A stretch of DNA of 64,000 nucleotides from Kaistella palustris DSM 21579 (GCF_000422265.1 NZ_AULL01000017.1:186001-250000), one strand, 5' to 3'. Counted from the stretch's first letter, positions 1 to 8,336 are shown. The notes: a model not told the origin generated them from the letters alone. Program-made: numbers and translations.

Positions 1-422
1 CGATGGATAAGTACCGAATACCGGCCATGATTTTTTCCGAAGGGTTTGTGCAGCCGCAACAGTTTAATCAGTTGATGTCACAAATTGATGTTATGCCCAC
101 TTTATTCGGACTGCTTAATTTTTCCTATGAATCTAAATTCTTGGGTCAGGATGTCTTTACTGAAAATTTCACTCCCAAAGCCTATGTCGCAACCTACCAG
201 GATCTTGGGCTGATTAAAGATGAACATTTAACTGTGATTTCTCCTACACGGAAAGTAAAACAATATGAACTCGTACAGCAAAAATCGGATCTCCCCGAAA
301 ACTTCCGGATTTATTACGATGAGAAACCCGTAACTGCGCCGGTGCAAACCTTAGTCAATGACTGTATTTCTGTGTATCAGGCAACAAGTTTTTGGCTGAA
401 GGAACACATGCTTAACAAATAA
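1..422 (+). CDS. Sulfatase / LTA synthase-family protein, C-terminal end (partial)
   Basis: The gene enters from outside the window; the frame is read from base 3. The remaining 139 or so residues contain a segment (DVMPTLFGLL) typical of the end of the alkaline-phosphatase-like sulfatase fold in LTA synthase-type membrane phosphotransferases and sulfatases, followed by a short soluble tail. The catalytic metal site and the membrane helices expected upstream are not visible. The family hydrolyses or transfers phospho- or sulfo-groups at the cell envelope; which substrate applies here cannot be told. It ends 34 bases before the zinc peptidase gene on the same strand, so the two may be cotranscribed. 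Confidence 0.7.
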   Translation, partial: MDKYRIPAMIFSEGFVQPQQFNQLMSQIDVMPTLFGLLNFSYESKFLGQDVFTENFTPKAYVATYQDLGLIKDEHLTVISPTRKVKQYELVQQKSDLPENFRIYYDEKPVTAPVQTLVNDCISVYQATSFWLKEHMLNK

Positions 423-456
423 ATTTTTTTGTAATTTTAGAAGTAAATTAGATATT

Positions 457-1311
457 ATGAAATGGACAAACGATAGAAGCGGAAATGTGGAGGACAGGCG
501 AGGCTCCGGAGGCGGCGGAGGTCTAATGGTCGGCGGCGGCCTCGGAACACTGATTATTGCGGCAATCGTATTTTTTCTTGGTGGTGATCCTTCAGCCATT
601 CTTTCTTCCGGCGGAAACGCCGGTCCCCAAACTGAACAGCGAGATCTGACGAAAGATGAACTTCAGGTGAAAGAATTTGTATCTATGGTGACTGCAGAAA
701 CTGAAAAAACCTGGGGAAAAATTTTTCAGGAAAACGGTATGCAGTACGATCCACCGAAAGTGGTGATGTTCGAAAGTGTAACCCAGTCCGGTTGTGGAAC
801 CGCGCAGGCCGCTATGGGACCTTTTTACTGCCCTGCTGACCAGACCGTGTATATGGATATGAGTTTCTTTCAGGAACTGCAGCAAAGGTTTGGCGCGAAA
901 GTTACCGAATTTTCTATCGCCTATGTCATGGCACACGAGATCGGTCATCATGTGCAGACACTTTTGGGAACCACCCAGAAAGTCGATCAGCTGCGTGCAA
1001 GTGGGAGATATTCTGAAGCAGATATGAACCGGGTTTCGGTTGCCACAGAATTGCAGGCTGATTTTTATGCCGGAGTCTGGGCAAAACAGACCGATAACCG
1101 CGAACATATTTTGGAGCCGGGTGATATTGAGTCCGCAATCTCGGCAGCTGAAGCAGTTGGCGATGATAACATCCAGAAACGCTCGCAGGGTTACGTAAAC
1201 CAGGAAGGATTTACGCACGGCAGTTCTGCGCAGAGAAGAGATTGGTTTATGAAAGGTTATAATACCGGCGACATCCGCCAGGGAGATACATTTAATGCCT
1301 TGCTTAAATAA
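457..1311 (+). CDS. Neutral zinc metallopeptidase, YpfJ family
   Basis: A 284-residue protein. It has a short polar, Gly-rich N-terminus (about 1-28), one membrane helix (about 29-45) and a soluble peptidase domain. The zinc motif HEIGHH lies at 160-165, and a downstream ELQAD at 198-202 supplies the third ligand as in the YpfJ/KPN_02809 family. Length and layout match the family (about 280-300 residues). Expected location is the inner membrane with the catalytic domain facing the periplasm; the physiological substrate is unknown for the family. A strong hairpin terminator follows. Confidence 0.85.
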   Translation: MKWTNDRSGNVEDRRGSGGGGGLMVGGGLGTLIIAAIVFFLGGDPSAILSSGGNAGPQTEQRDLTKDELQVKEFVSMVTAETEKTWGKIFQENGMQYDPPKVVMFESVTQSGCGTAQAAMGPFYCPADQTVYMDMSFFQELQQRFGAKVTEFSIAYVMAHEIGHHVQTLLGTTQKVDQLRASGRYSEADMNRVSVATELQADFYAGVWAKQTDNREHILEPGDIESAISAAEAVGDDNIQKRSQGYVNQEGFTHGSSAQRRDWFMKGYNTGDIRQGDTFNALLK

Positions 1312-1331
1312 AATCGGTTTCTATTGAATAC

Positions 1332-1366
1332 AAAAAACCGTATCTGTTGGGATACGGGTTTTTTTT
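1332..1366 (+). terminator. Rho-independent terminator after the zinc peptidase gene
   Basis: An AAACCGTATC / GATACGGGTT inverted repeat around a TGTTGG loop runs straight into eight T residues. It lies 20 bases after the stop codon at 1311. Confidence 0.85.
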
Positions 1367-1384
1367 GCTTTTATTTAAAAATTT

Positions 1385-1627
1385 CTAGCCTTGGTTGGAT
1401 GTGTCTCCATAAGATGTTTTCATGTCTTCAGCTTTGTTCTGAACCTGTGAAACAACATCATTTGCTTTGGATTTTAAATCACTACCAAATTTGTTGAAGT
1501 TATCTTTTGCTGTATTTACTTTGTCCTTTACAGCTTGTTTTTCTTCAGGAGTAGAATTTTTATACTTCCACCATGCTAATGCTCCCAGTCCTAATAATGC
1601 AAGAAGCCCGTTTTTTTTAGTGCCCAT
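1385..1627 (-). CDS. Small YtxH-like stress/membrane-associated protein
   Basis: An 80-residue protein. It starts with a Gly-rich hydrophobic stretch (about 7-20) followed by WWKYKN and a long Lys/Asp/Asn-rich amphipathic helix. This is the layout of YtxH-like proteins: a short membrane anchor plus a hydrophilic helical tail. Members are often induced by general stress, but no enzymatic function is known. Transcription from the left-hand neighbours is separated by a terminator on each side. A second small hydrophilic protein of similar style lies at 6382-6648. Confidence 0.6.
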   Translation of the reverse strand: MGTKKNGLLALLGLGALAWWKYKNSTPEEKQAVKDKVNTAKDNFNKFGSDLKSKANDVVSQVQNKAEDMKTSYGDTSNQG

Positions 1628-1746
1628 AATATTAATGTTTTAAGTTTTAAAAATATAATTTGATACACATGTGATTGTAAAAAGTGTGCCACGATTTCTG
1701 CATAAAGTATAAAATTTTGTTAAATGCTGAGTATTCAGGGAAACAA

Positions 1747-1772
1747 AAAACTCTGCCCGGGGACAGAGTTTT
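1747..1772 (-). terminator. Terminator of the pruA gene
   Basis: Perfect 9-bp stem AAAACTCTG / CAGAGTTTT around CCCGGGGA, lying 20 bases beyond the pruA stop codon, with the T-rich side on the minus strand. Confidence 0.8.
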
Positions 1773-1791
1773 ATTTAAAATCAGGATTTCA

Positions 1792-3417
1792 TTAACCCAG
1801 ATAAGGATACTTATAATCTTTAGGCGAAACAAAGGTTTCTTTGATGCTTCTTACAGAAACCCACCGCATAAGATTCATTTTTGAACCTGCTTTGTCGTTT
1901 GTTCCTGATGCTCTGGCACCGCCGAACGGTTGCTGTCCTACCACCGCTCCGGTTGGTTTGTCATTAATGTAGAAATTTCCCGAAGCATTTTCCAGTGCTT
2001 TATAAGCTTCTGCGATTGCATAACGGTCCTGCGCGAAAACGGCACCCGTTAACGAGTAAGGTGACGTTTGATCAACGAGTTTTAAAGTCTCGCTCCATTT
2101 TTCATCTTCGTAAACATAAACCGTAAGAATCGGTCCAAAGATCTCTTCACAAAGTGATTCGTAATTTGGATTTGTGGTGAGAATAACGGTAGGTTCCACG
2201 AACCATCCCCTCGAATCATCGCATTTACCGCCCATAATTACAGAGGAATCTGCGGATTTTTCCGCTCTTTCAATATATCCTTTACATTTATCGAAAGAAC
2301 CCTGGCTGATCACCGCATTGATGAAGTTCGAAGGATCTTCCGGACTGCCCATTTTTACCGTTTTCAGTTGGGCTTCCATTGTCTCTTTTACTTTTGGCCA
2401 AAGTGATTTTGGAACGTATGCACGGGAAGCTGCGGAACATTTCTGTCCCTGATATTCGAATGCACCGCGTACAAGACCTGTTGCAACAGCATCTACATTG
2501 GCGGAAGAATGCACTACCACAAAATCTTTTCCACCGGTTTCACCTACAATTCTTGGATACGTTTTAAATTTGTGAATATTGTTGCCGATCATTTTCCACA
2601 TTCCCTGGAATACAGAAGTAGAACCTGTAAAGTGAAGTCCCGCAAAATCCGGGTGTGCCATTACTTTTTCAGCAGTTTCTTTGCCATCAGTAAAAATCAT
2701 ATTGATGACTCCCGCAGGTAAACCGGCTTCGGTTAAAATATCCATAATTACTTTTGCTGCAAGAATCTGTTTGTCGGAAGGTTTCCAGACCACCACATTG
2801 CCCATCATTGCCATACATGTCGGCAAATTCCCGGCGATAGCCGTAAAGTTGAACGGTGTTACTGCAAAGCAGAAACCTTCGAGTGGGCGGTATTCTGTTC
2901 TGTTCCAGATTCCTTCATCTGAAACCGGTTGTTCACTGTACATTTCCGTCATGAATTCTACGTTAAAACGAAGGAAATCAATAAACTCACAAGCTGAATC
3001 GATTTCGGCCTGATGTACATTTTTACTCTGTCCGATCATAGTTGCCGCATTTAAACGGTCTCTGTACGGACCTGCGAGAAGATCAGCAGCTTTCAGAAAA
3101 ATTGCTGCACGCTGTTCCCAACCAAGGTTATTCCAGTTTTCCTTTGCCTCCAAAGCTGTATTGATGGCGCTATCAACATCCTGCATGGTTCCTTTATAAT
3201 AAAAACCAAAATCGTGCTGGTGATCCTGTGGGGAAACAAGACGGACTTTTTCACTGCTCTGTACCTCCTTACCATTGATGATCATTGGGATTTCTGCTTT
3301 TTCTTTCCACATGGCCTTATATGTGGCAAGAAGTGATTTTACCTCCGCAGAGCCGGGTGCATAACTTCTCACGGGTTCGTTGACCGCCATAGGAACTTGC
3401 GATATTGCTTTTGACAT
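1792..3417 (-). CDS. pruA: L-glutamate gamma-semialdehyde (1-pyrroline-5-carboxylate) dehydrogenase
   Basis: A 541-residue aldehyde dehydrogenase of the P5C dehydrogenase type. It oxidises glutamate semialdehyde, formed from proline, to glutamate with NAD. The catalytic Glu sits in GETGGK (E293) and the nucleophile in QGQKCSAASR (C327); FTGST lies just before these at about 264. Length (about 540) fits the stand-alone P5CDH of Bacteroidota rather than the fused PutA of proteobacteria. Proline dehydrogenase is not next to it. The promoter (TTTG, 21 bases, TAACTTTG) lies about 35-70 bases upstream of the ATG and a terminator follows, so it is probably monocistronic. Confidence 0.93.
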   Translation of the reverse strand: MSKAISQVPMAVNEPVRSYAPGSAEVKSLLATYKAMWKEKAEIPMIINGKEVQSSEKVRLVSPQDHQHDFGFYYKGTMQDVDSAINTALEAKENWNNLGWEQRAAIFLKAADLLAGPYRDRLNAATMIGQSKNVHQAEIDSACEFIDFLRFNVEFMTEMYSEQPVSDEGIWNRTEYRPLEGFCFAVTPFNFTAIAGNLPTCMAMMGNVVVWKPSDKQILAAKVIMDILTEAGLPAGVINMIFTDGKETAEKVMAHPDFAGLHFTGSTSVFQGMWKMIGNNIHKFKTYPRIVGETGGKDFVVVHSSANVDAVATGLVRGAFEYQGQKCSAASRAYVPKSLWPKVKETMEAQLKTVKMGSPEDPSNFINAVISQGSFDKCKGYIERAEKSADSSVIMGGKCDDSRGWFVEPTVILTTNPNYESLCEEIFGPILTVYVYEDEKWSETLKLVDQTSPYSLTGAVFAQDRYAIAEAYKALENASGNFYINDKPTGAVVGQQPFGGARASGTNDKAGSKMNLMRWVSVRSIKETFVSPKDYKYPYLG

Positions 3418-3452
3418 ATTTTTACTTTTTATTGAATTTTTTGTGAATGTTA

Positions 3453-3485
3453 CAAAGTTACGCCAATTTGCGGTTAACTACCAAA
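3453..3485 (-). promoter_or_regulatory. Promoter of pruA
   Basis: On the minus strand TTTG (3485-3482) is followed after 21 bases by TAACTTTG (3460-3453), which matches the Bacteroidota -33/-7 consensus with normal spacing. Confidence 0.65.
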
Positions 3486-3503
3486 AGTCAGCACGCCAGC
3501 AAA

Positions 3504-4151
3504 TTATGCTTTTACAAGGATTCGGTCGCACACGATCTGGCTCAGAACCGTGGAGTCACCGTTGAGCAAAACCGTCATGGAATGATCGTAATTTTCAATT
3601 TCCAGAATTTCTATTTCCTGGCCCAGCTCCAGTTTTTTAGAATTCAGGTAGCTTAGGAAATCATCGTCCGAAACCGTCACTGCGGCGAAAGTAACCTTAT
3701 CGCCCACCTTGCAGCTGCTGAGTTTTAGCAGATCACGTGCGATGATATTTCCGTCTTTGTCGGGAATTGGTTCGCCATGGGGATCGGTCTTCGGATAATT
3801 TAAAATCTCATCCATCTTATCGAAAAATATTTCCGACTGTATATGTTCTACCTGTTCGGCGATTTCGTGTACATTTTCCCAACCGAAATTCATCGTCTGC
3901 ACCAGAAACATTTCCGTAAGCCGGTGTTTGCGCACCACCAGTGCCGACTGCTTGATGCCGGAAGCGGTTATTTTCAGCGGTTTATAACTTTCGTAAATCA
4001 CCCATTTCTTTTCCGCAAATTTCTTCATCATATTGTTAACACTCGGCATCTTCACGTTAAGGAATTTGCTCATTTCGTTAATGGTGACCGTTTGCTCGTC
4101 ATTGATCAGGTGGAAAATGGCTTTCAGGTAATTCTCTTCAGTAAGTGAGAT
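3504..4151 (-). CDS. DtxR/MntR-family metal-dependent transcriptional regulator, probable non-ATG start
   Basis: The protein has an N-terminal winged helix, a helical metal-binding and dimerisation domain (HEIAEQVEHIQS, with His/Glu ligands) and a C-terminal FeoA/SH3-like domain (about the last 75 residues). The family represses metal uptake genes when Mn or Fe is bound. The first in-frame ATG (4073) would delete the first helix of the DNA-binding domain. In-frame coding continues upstream through LTEENYLKAIF, the usual family N-terminus, to an ATC codon at 4151-4149 that directly follows an in-frame TAA. Starting there gives 215 residues, close to what I expect for the family. A TAGATTTG promoter box ends only 11 bases before this ATC. 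No metal transporter is adjacent. Confidence 0.8.
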   Translation of the reverse strand: MSLTEENYLKAIFHLINDEQTVTINEMSKFLNVKMPSVNNMMKKFAEKKWVIYESYKPLKITASGIKQSALVVRKHRLTEMFLVQTMNFGWENVHEIAEQVEHIQSEIFFDKMDEILNYPKTDPHGEPIPDKDGNIIARDLLKLSSCKVGDKVTFAAVTVSDDDFLSYLNSKKLELGQEIEILEIENYDHSMTVLLNGDSTVLSQIVCDRILVKA

Positions 4152-4162
4152 TTACGTTGATA

Positions 4163-4170
4163 CAAATCTA
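4163..4170 (-). promoter_or_regulatory. -7 promoter box of the DtxR-family gene
   Basis: TAGATTTG on the minus strand. If transcription starts about four bases downstream (near 4159), the leader to the inferred ATC start is only about eight bases. This places the mRNA start upstream of the conserved N-terminus. Confidence 0.55.
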
Positions 4171-4190
4171 ACATTTTTCTGATGACTAAA

Positions 4191-4212
4191 AAACCCACAG
4201 GAATGTGGGTTT
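4191..4212. repeat. Hairpin-forming inverted repeat between divergent genes
   Basis: Perfect 9-bp stem AAACCCACA / TGTGGGTTT with a GGAA loop. A T-run follows only on the minus strand, so it looks like a leftward terminator, yet no leftward gene lies immediately upstream to need it. It may insulate the divergent genes. Confidence 0.5.
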
Positions 4213-4237
4213 GAGTTTACTATAAAAAATCTTTAAT

Positions 4238-4327
4238 ATGAAGAGACTTACCAAAAAAGCGATGATCATTTTTTTGATCTGTTTCCTCTACAAAATTCGG
4301 AAAAGCCGCACTTTTCAAACAGGTTAA
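4238..4327 (+). CDS. Possible 29-residue membrane peptide
   Basis: A short open frame starting with ATG encodes a Lys/Arg-rich N-terminus, a hydrophobic core (MIIFLICFLY) and a basic tail, i.e. a plausible single-span peptide. It follows the hairpin at 4191-4212 and precedes the threonine aldolase gene by 51 bases. No promoter box or homologue is recognised, and so short a frame could be chance. Confidence 0.25.
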   Translation: MKRLTKKAMIIFLICFLYKIRKSRTFQTG

Positions 4328-4378
4328 ATCCACGTATTTTGCAGCGTGCTTTCACGTTTTTTTTATTATTTTTATCTG

Positions 4379-5410
4379 ATGAAATTTTCCTTTAAAAATG
4401 ATTATTCAGAGGGTTGTCACCCGCGGATCCTGGAAGCTCTTTTTTCAACCAATCTAAGTCAGCAGGGCGGTTATGGACTAGATGACTACTGCCAAAATGC
4501 TGAAATATCAATACAGGAGAAAATTAATAATCCTGCAGCCAAAGTTTTTTTCCTTTCCGGCGGAACGCAGGCCAATCTAACGGTGATCGCTGCTTTTTTG
4601 CGCCCGCACGAAAGTGTAGTTTCTGCCCAGACCGGCCATATTTTCACCAATGAAACAGGCGCAATTGAGGCGACCGGTCATAAAGTTCACGCAGTACAGT
4701 CTGCAGACGGCAAAATAAAGCCGCAGCAGATTCAGGAAATTCTGGATGCACACCGTAATGTCCCGCATCAGTTGAAACAGAAACTGGTATATATTTCAAA
4801 TTCCACTGAACTCGGCACCATTTATTCCCGGACTGAGCTTAAAAATTTATCTGCTTTCTGCAAAGAAAATGATCTTTACCTTTTTATGGACGGTGCACGG
4901 CTCAGTCAGGCATTAGCCGCAGAAACCAATGATATTACGCTTCAGGATCTCGGTCAGCTTACGGATGCTTTTTACTGGGGTGCCACCAAAAACGGCGCGT
5001 TGCTCGGTGAAGCTATCATCATTAATAATAAGGAACTTCAAGGGGATTTCGGTTTTCATTTAAAACAAAAAGGAGCGTTGCTCGCGAAAGGCAGATTGCT
5101 CGGGATCCAGTTTCAGGAATTGCTTCATAACGACCTTTACTTGAGTTTGGCAAAACATGCCAATGTACAGGCGATGAAAATAAAAGAAGCTTTCAGCAAA
5201 AAGGGTTACGATTTCCTGACCGAAACTTTCACCAATCAGATTTTCCCGGTTTTGAAACATTCGGAAATTGAAAAACTTGCGGAAAACTTCGATTTCTATG
5301 TCTGGAAAAATATTGATGATGATTCCGCCGCCATTCGAATCATTACGTCCTGGGCAACAGCTGCTGAAGTTACAGATCTTTTTATTCAGAAGATCAATTC
5401 CTTAAAATAG
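4379..5410 (+). CDS. ltaE: Low-specificity L-threonine aldolase
   Basis: A 343-residue PLP enzyme of fold type I that cleaves threonine/allo-threonine to glycine and acetaldehyde. Visible signatures are FLSGGTQAN (cofactor phosphate site, about 58-66), the family segment QTGHIFTNETGAIE, FMDGARLSQA (Asp171, contacting the PLP ring nitrogen) and WGATKNGALLGEA with the Schiff-base lysine K204. An upstream in-frame ATG at 4346 would add eleven aromatic-rich residues not typical of the family, so the ATG at 4379 was chosen. Confidence 0.88.
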   Translation: MKFSFKNDYSEGCHPRILEALFSTNLSQQGGYGLDDYCQNAEISIQEKINNPAAKVFFLSGGTQANLTVIAAFLRPHESVVSAQTGHIFTNETGAIEATGHKVHAVQSADGKIKPQQIQEILDAHRNVPHQLKQKLVYISNSTELGTIYSRTELKNLSAFCKENDLYLFMDGARLSQALAAETNDITLQDLGQLTDAFYWGATKNGALLGEAIIINNKELQGDFGFHLKQKGALLAKGRLLGIQFQELLHNDLYLSLAKHANVQAMKIKEAFSKKGYDFLTETFTNQIFPVLKHSEIEKLAENFDFYVWKNIDDDSAAIRIITSWATAAEVTDLFIQKINSLK

Positions 5411-5415
5411 GTCAT

Positions 5416-5444
5416 AAAAAAACGCCCTACTGCAAAGTAAGGCG
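5416..5444 (-). terminator. Terminator of fabI
   Basis: Stem CGCCTTAC / GTAGGGCG (one mismatch) on the minus strand, followed by seven T residues. It lies just past the fabI stop and also separates it from the convergent ltaE gene. Confidence 0.7.
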
Positions 5445-5470
5445 AAGCTGTCTTTTTAATAAACGGAAGT

Positions 5471-6277
5471 TTAATCTTCAAACTTATCGACGATTTTCTG
5501 TGAAACTCCGGTTTTGCTGAAACCACCGTCGTGGAAGAGATTCTGCATGGTTACTTTTTTCGTAAGATCAGAGAACATGCTTACACAGTAATTGGCACAG
5601 TCCAGTGCGTCTGCATTTCCGAGCGGCGACATGTCATCGGCAAAGTTGAAAAAGCCGCTGATTCCCTTTACACCCGCACCTGCTTTCGTCATCACCGGCG
5701 ATTGAGAAATGGTATTTACCCGAACTTTGCGCTCGCCCCAATAATAGCCGAAACTTCTGGCGATACTTTCCAGGTAAGATTTATTATCTGCCATATCGCT
5801 GTAATTTGGGAAAGTCCTTTGTGCCGCGATATAGGTGAGCGCCAAGATAGAACCCCATTCGTTCATTATGTTCTTGTCCCAGGCGGTCTTCATTACTTTG
5901 TGGAAAGATACGGAAGATACGTCCCAGCCTTTTTCCAGGAAATCGTAATTCAGTTCGGTGTAGCTTTTTCCTTTTCTGATGTTTACCGACATACCGATTG
6001 AGTGCAGTATGAAATCAATTTTCCCAAACTTTTCTTCCGCATGCGCAAAAAGTTTTTCCAGATCTTCCATTGAAGTGGCGTCAGCAGGAATAACATCTGA
6101 ACCTGTCTTCTTTGCAAGTTCATCAATTTCACCCATTCTCATAGCGATTGGCGCGTTCGAAAGTATAAATTCAGCACCTTCTTCATGACATCTTTCTGCC
6201 ACTTTCCATGCGATTGACTGATCATTTAGCGCACCGAAAATAATTCCTTTCTTGCCTTTTAGTAATCCGTAGGACAT
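5471..6277 (-). CDS. fabI: Enoyl-[acyl-carrier-protein] reductase (NADH), FabI type
   Basis: A 268-residue SDR-fold enzyme that reduces trans-2-enoyl-ACP in the last step of each type II fatty-acid elongation cycle. It has the FabI variant of the cofactor loop (GALNDQSIAWK) instead of the classic TGxxxGxG, LHSIG at 91-95, and the FabI-type catalytic pair Y159-x6-K166 in NYSDMADNK. VRVNTISQSPVMTKA near 190 is the typical substrate-loop region. It is transcribed alone from a TACATTTG promoter box and has its own terminator. FabI is the target of triclosan-type inhibitors. Confidence 0.93.
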   Translation of the reverse strand: MSYGLLKGKKGIIFGALNDQSIAWKVAERCHEEGAEFILSNAPIAMRMGEIDELAKKTGSDVIPADATSMEDLEKLFAHAEEKFGKIDFILHSIGMSVNIRKGKSYTELNYDFLEKGWDVSSVSFHKVMKTAWDKNIMNEWGSILALTYIAAQRTFPNYSDMADNKSYLESIARSFGYYWGERKVRVNTISQSPVMTKAGAGVKGISGFFNFADDMSPLGNADALDCANYCVSMFSDLTKKVTMQNLFHDGGFSKTGVSQKIVDKFED

Positions 6278-6298
6278 AATAATAGTTGTTTAATTAGA

Positions 6299-6306
6299 CA
6301 AATGTA
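6299..6306 (-). promoter_or_regulatory. -7 promoter box of fabI
   Basis: TACATTTG on the minus strand, 21 bases upstream of the fabI ATG. No convincing -33 element was identified. Confidence 0.5.
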
Positions 6307-6381
6307 AAATTTTTATTGCTGAAAGCATAACAAAAGGGAACCAATTTCTTGATTCCCCTCATAACTATATGAAACTTAGAA

Positions 6382-6648
6382 TTAGTTCGTCGCTTTGCGA
6401 ACTTCCGCTTTTGCGTCTTCTGACCAGTCTTTGGTCTGTTCCCATGCATCAGATACCGCATCTTTGGTATCTTCCCAGGCATCGGATACATTGTCTTTCG
6501 CTCTTTCCATCCAACCTTCAGCGGTTGGCGTTGCATTTCTGTCTCTTTCTTCGCGGATGTAATCCTTAGCTCTGTCGGCATAATCGTTTACTGTCCACTT
6601 TGTTTTATCTACCGCTCTTTCAGCGTCGTTATAATCCTGTCTGTCCAT
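6382..6648 (-). CDS. Small hydrophilic helical protein, stress-type
   Basis: An 88-residue, strongly charged protein with no signal peptide or membrane segment. It contains two related short units (DNVSDAWEDTKD and DAVSDAWEQTKD at about 52-75), an 11-12-residue periodic pattern like that of LEA- or CsbD-like proteins, which protect cells during desiccation or osmotic stress. That function is only an analogy here. It stands alone between fabI and tag; the 190 bases on its upstream side are AT-rich and gave no clear TAnnTTTG box. Confidence 0.55.
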   Translation of the reverse strand: MDRQDYNDAERAVDKTKWTVNDYADRAKDYIREERDRNATPTAEGWMERAKDNVSDAWEDTKDAVSDAWEQTKDWSEDAKAEVRKATN

Positions 6649-6818
6649 AATAATATTATTTTAGTTAGTAATTAATGAAAAATTTAATTTGATATTACTT
6701 AAGATACAATATCTATTCCTAAATAATTTAAGATTATGTTAAAGTTTTCGTAAAGGTTTCCCAATTATTTTTTTAATGTAGCAATGTCACTTTTATTAAA
6801 ATTTTGAATCACTTTATG

Positions 6819-6826
6819 TAAATTTG
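6819..6826 (+). promoter_or_regulatory. -7 promoter box of tag
   Basis: TAAATTTG, 16 bases before the tag ATG, giving a leader of about 12 bases. Confidence 0.5.
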
Positions 6827-6842
6827 ATGAGAATTTACAATA

Positions 6843-7412
6843 ATGAAAAAGATCCGCTGCGGCTGGTGCGAGAAAAGTGACCTCTACCGAACTTATCACG
6901 ATGAGGAATGGGGCAAACCGGTTTACGACGATGATACGATTTTCGAGTTTCTTGTGCTGGAAAGTTTTCAGGCAGGACTCTCCTGGCTTACGATACTAAA
7001 TAAGAGAGACAATTTCCGCAGGGCATTCGATGATTTTAATTATAAAAAAATCGCCGTATATTCTCCTGAAAAGGTTTCTCAACTGATGGATGACCCGGGA
7101 ATTGTGCGAAACCGCCTCAAAGTTCTGGCAACCATTAACAATGCCCAAAAATTCATGGCTGTACAGAAGGAGTTCGGTACATTCGCAAAATATATTTGGG
7201 AATTTGTAGGCGGCAAACCCATCATTAACCATCCAAAAGAATTAGCTGACGTTCCTGCAACAACGATAATCTCGGATGCTCTCGCGAAAGATTTAAAGAA
7301 GCGTAGTTTCAAGTTTCTGGGTTCCACCGTAATTTATGCGCATATGCAGGCCACCGGAATGGTCGATGATCACCTGGAAAACTGCTTTTGCAAAAGTCCC
7401 GCGGACGTATAA
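6843..7412 (+). CDS. tag: DNA-3-methyladenine glycosylase I
   Basis: A 189-residue base-excision repair enzyme that removes 3-methyladenine from alkylated DNA. All elements of the Tag family are present: CGWC at the N-terminus, YHDEEWG at 17-23, FEFLVLESFQAGLSW (about 38-52, containing the catalytic Glu) and the C-terminal DDHLENCFC. The N- and C-terminal Cys/His residues form the zinc snap seen in E. coli Tag. It is transcribed alone and converges on the nucleoside phosphorylase gene. Confidence 0.93.
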   Translation: MKKIRCGWCEKSDLYRTYHDEEWGKPVYDDDTIFEFLVLESFQAGLSWLTILNKRDNFRRAFDDFNYKKIAVYSPEKVSQLMDDPGIVRNRLKVLATINNAQKFMAVQKEFGTFAKYIWEFVGGKPIINHPKELADVPATTIISDALAKDLKKRSFKFLGSTVIYAHMQATGMVDDHLENCFCKSPADV

Positions 7413-7442
7413 AAAAATACGCTCCATTTCTGAGGCGTATTT
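7411..7442 (-). terminator. Terminator between tag and the nucleoside phosphorylase gene
   Basis: Perfect stem AAATACGC / GCGTATTT around a 12-base loop. The stronger T-run is on the minus strand, so it mainly serves the leftward phosphorylase gene, but it may act in both directions. Confidence 0.65.
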
Positions 7443-7461
7443 GTACAATATCGCGGAATTC

Positions 7462-8316
7462 TTATTTAATGATTCGGTCCAGCACCCATTTGATCAGGTT
7501 TTTTTCAGAGGCTGCGTGATCGGCAGAAAATTCACCGCGCCGTCTGTTCGCAATAACTGAATTTACCGTAATTGCTTTGTGGCCCAGCAATTTCGAAAGG
7601 CCATAAATTGCCGAGGTCTCCATTTCGAAATTTGAAACGCCAAGTTCATTCAGTGTTTCCAAAAATTGATCGTCAATTGCTTTCAAACGCAACTGTCGCC
7701 CCTGTGGCGCATAGAAACCGGGGAAGGTCGCAGTGTTTCCGTGGTATTTTGCATCTTTATAATAATCGGCAATATCTGCTGCCCAATCAGAAAAATAGAG
7801 CATAGGTTTAATTTTCTCATACGGGAATTTCGCCATGAAATTGCGGGAAAATTCGTTTTCGAAACTGTAGTCTGAGTAAAAATGAAGCAAACCGTCTAGG
7901 CCGACCACATTTTGTGTCACCAGCATATTGTCAACTTCAACCTCAGGATTTACGCTGCCGCAGGTTCCCATGCGGAACAATTCCAGAGCGGTATGATCTT
8001 TTTTAAATTCCTTTTCTTTCAGGTCGATATTAACCAGCGCATCCAGCTCATTCATTACAATGTCGATATTTTCGGTACCTATGCCGGTAGACATTACCGT
8101 AATCCTTTCACCGCGAAGTGTTCCCGTATGGGTATAAAATTCGCGTTTATTTTTTTTAATGTCGATCTTATCGAAGAACTGCGAAACCTTGGGAACTCTG
8201 TCGGGATCGCCCACAAGAATAATTTTTTCTGCAATATCTTCGGGCAGAAGGTTTAGGTGGTACACACTGCCGTCTGCGTTCAGAACAAGTTCAGAGGCTG
8301 CTAATTTATTGATCAT
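7462..8316 (-). CDS. Nucleoside phosphorylase (uridine phosphorylase-like)
   Basis: A 284-residue member of the PNP/UDP family. LVGDPDRVPKVSQFF (about 34-48) is the phosphate/ribose site, VMSTGIGTENIDIVMNE (about 74-90) the central strand and glycine loop, FRMGTCGSV (about 113-121) the base pocket, and NFEMETSAIYGLSKLLGHKA (about 229-248) the ribose-binding Glu-Met-Glu signature. It would split pyrimidine (or purine) nucleosides with phosphate for salvage. The bacteroidotal subgroup is usually annotated as uridine phosphorylase; specificity cannot be read from sequence alone. Confidence 0.85.
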   Translation of the reverse strand: MINKLAASELVLNADGSVYHLNLLPEDIAEKIILVGDPDRVPKVSQFFDKIDIKKNKREFYTHTGTLRGERITVMSTGIGTENIDIVMNELDALVNIDLKEKEFKKDHTALELFRMGTCGSVNPEVEVDNMLVTQNVVGLDGLLHFYSDYSFENEFSRNFMAKFPYEKIKPMLYFSDWAADIADYYKDAKYHGNTATFPGFYAPQGRQLRLKAIDDQFLETLNELGVSNFEMETSAIYGLSKLLGHKAITVNSVIANRRRGEFSADHAASEKNLIKWVLDRIIK

Positions 8317-8336
8317 AATCGTATATTTTTAAAATT

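Noticed and set aside
592-1218. A 208-codon open frame antisense to the zinc peptidase gene
   Set aside because: The opposite strand encodes HExxH and ELQAD motifs in a full family-length protein; this frame has none.
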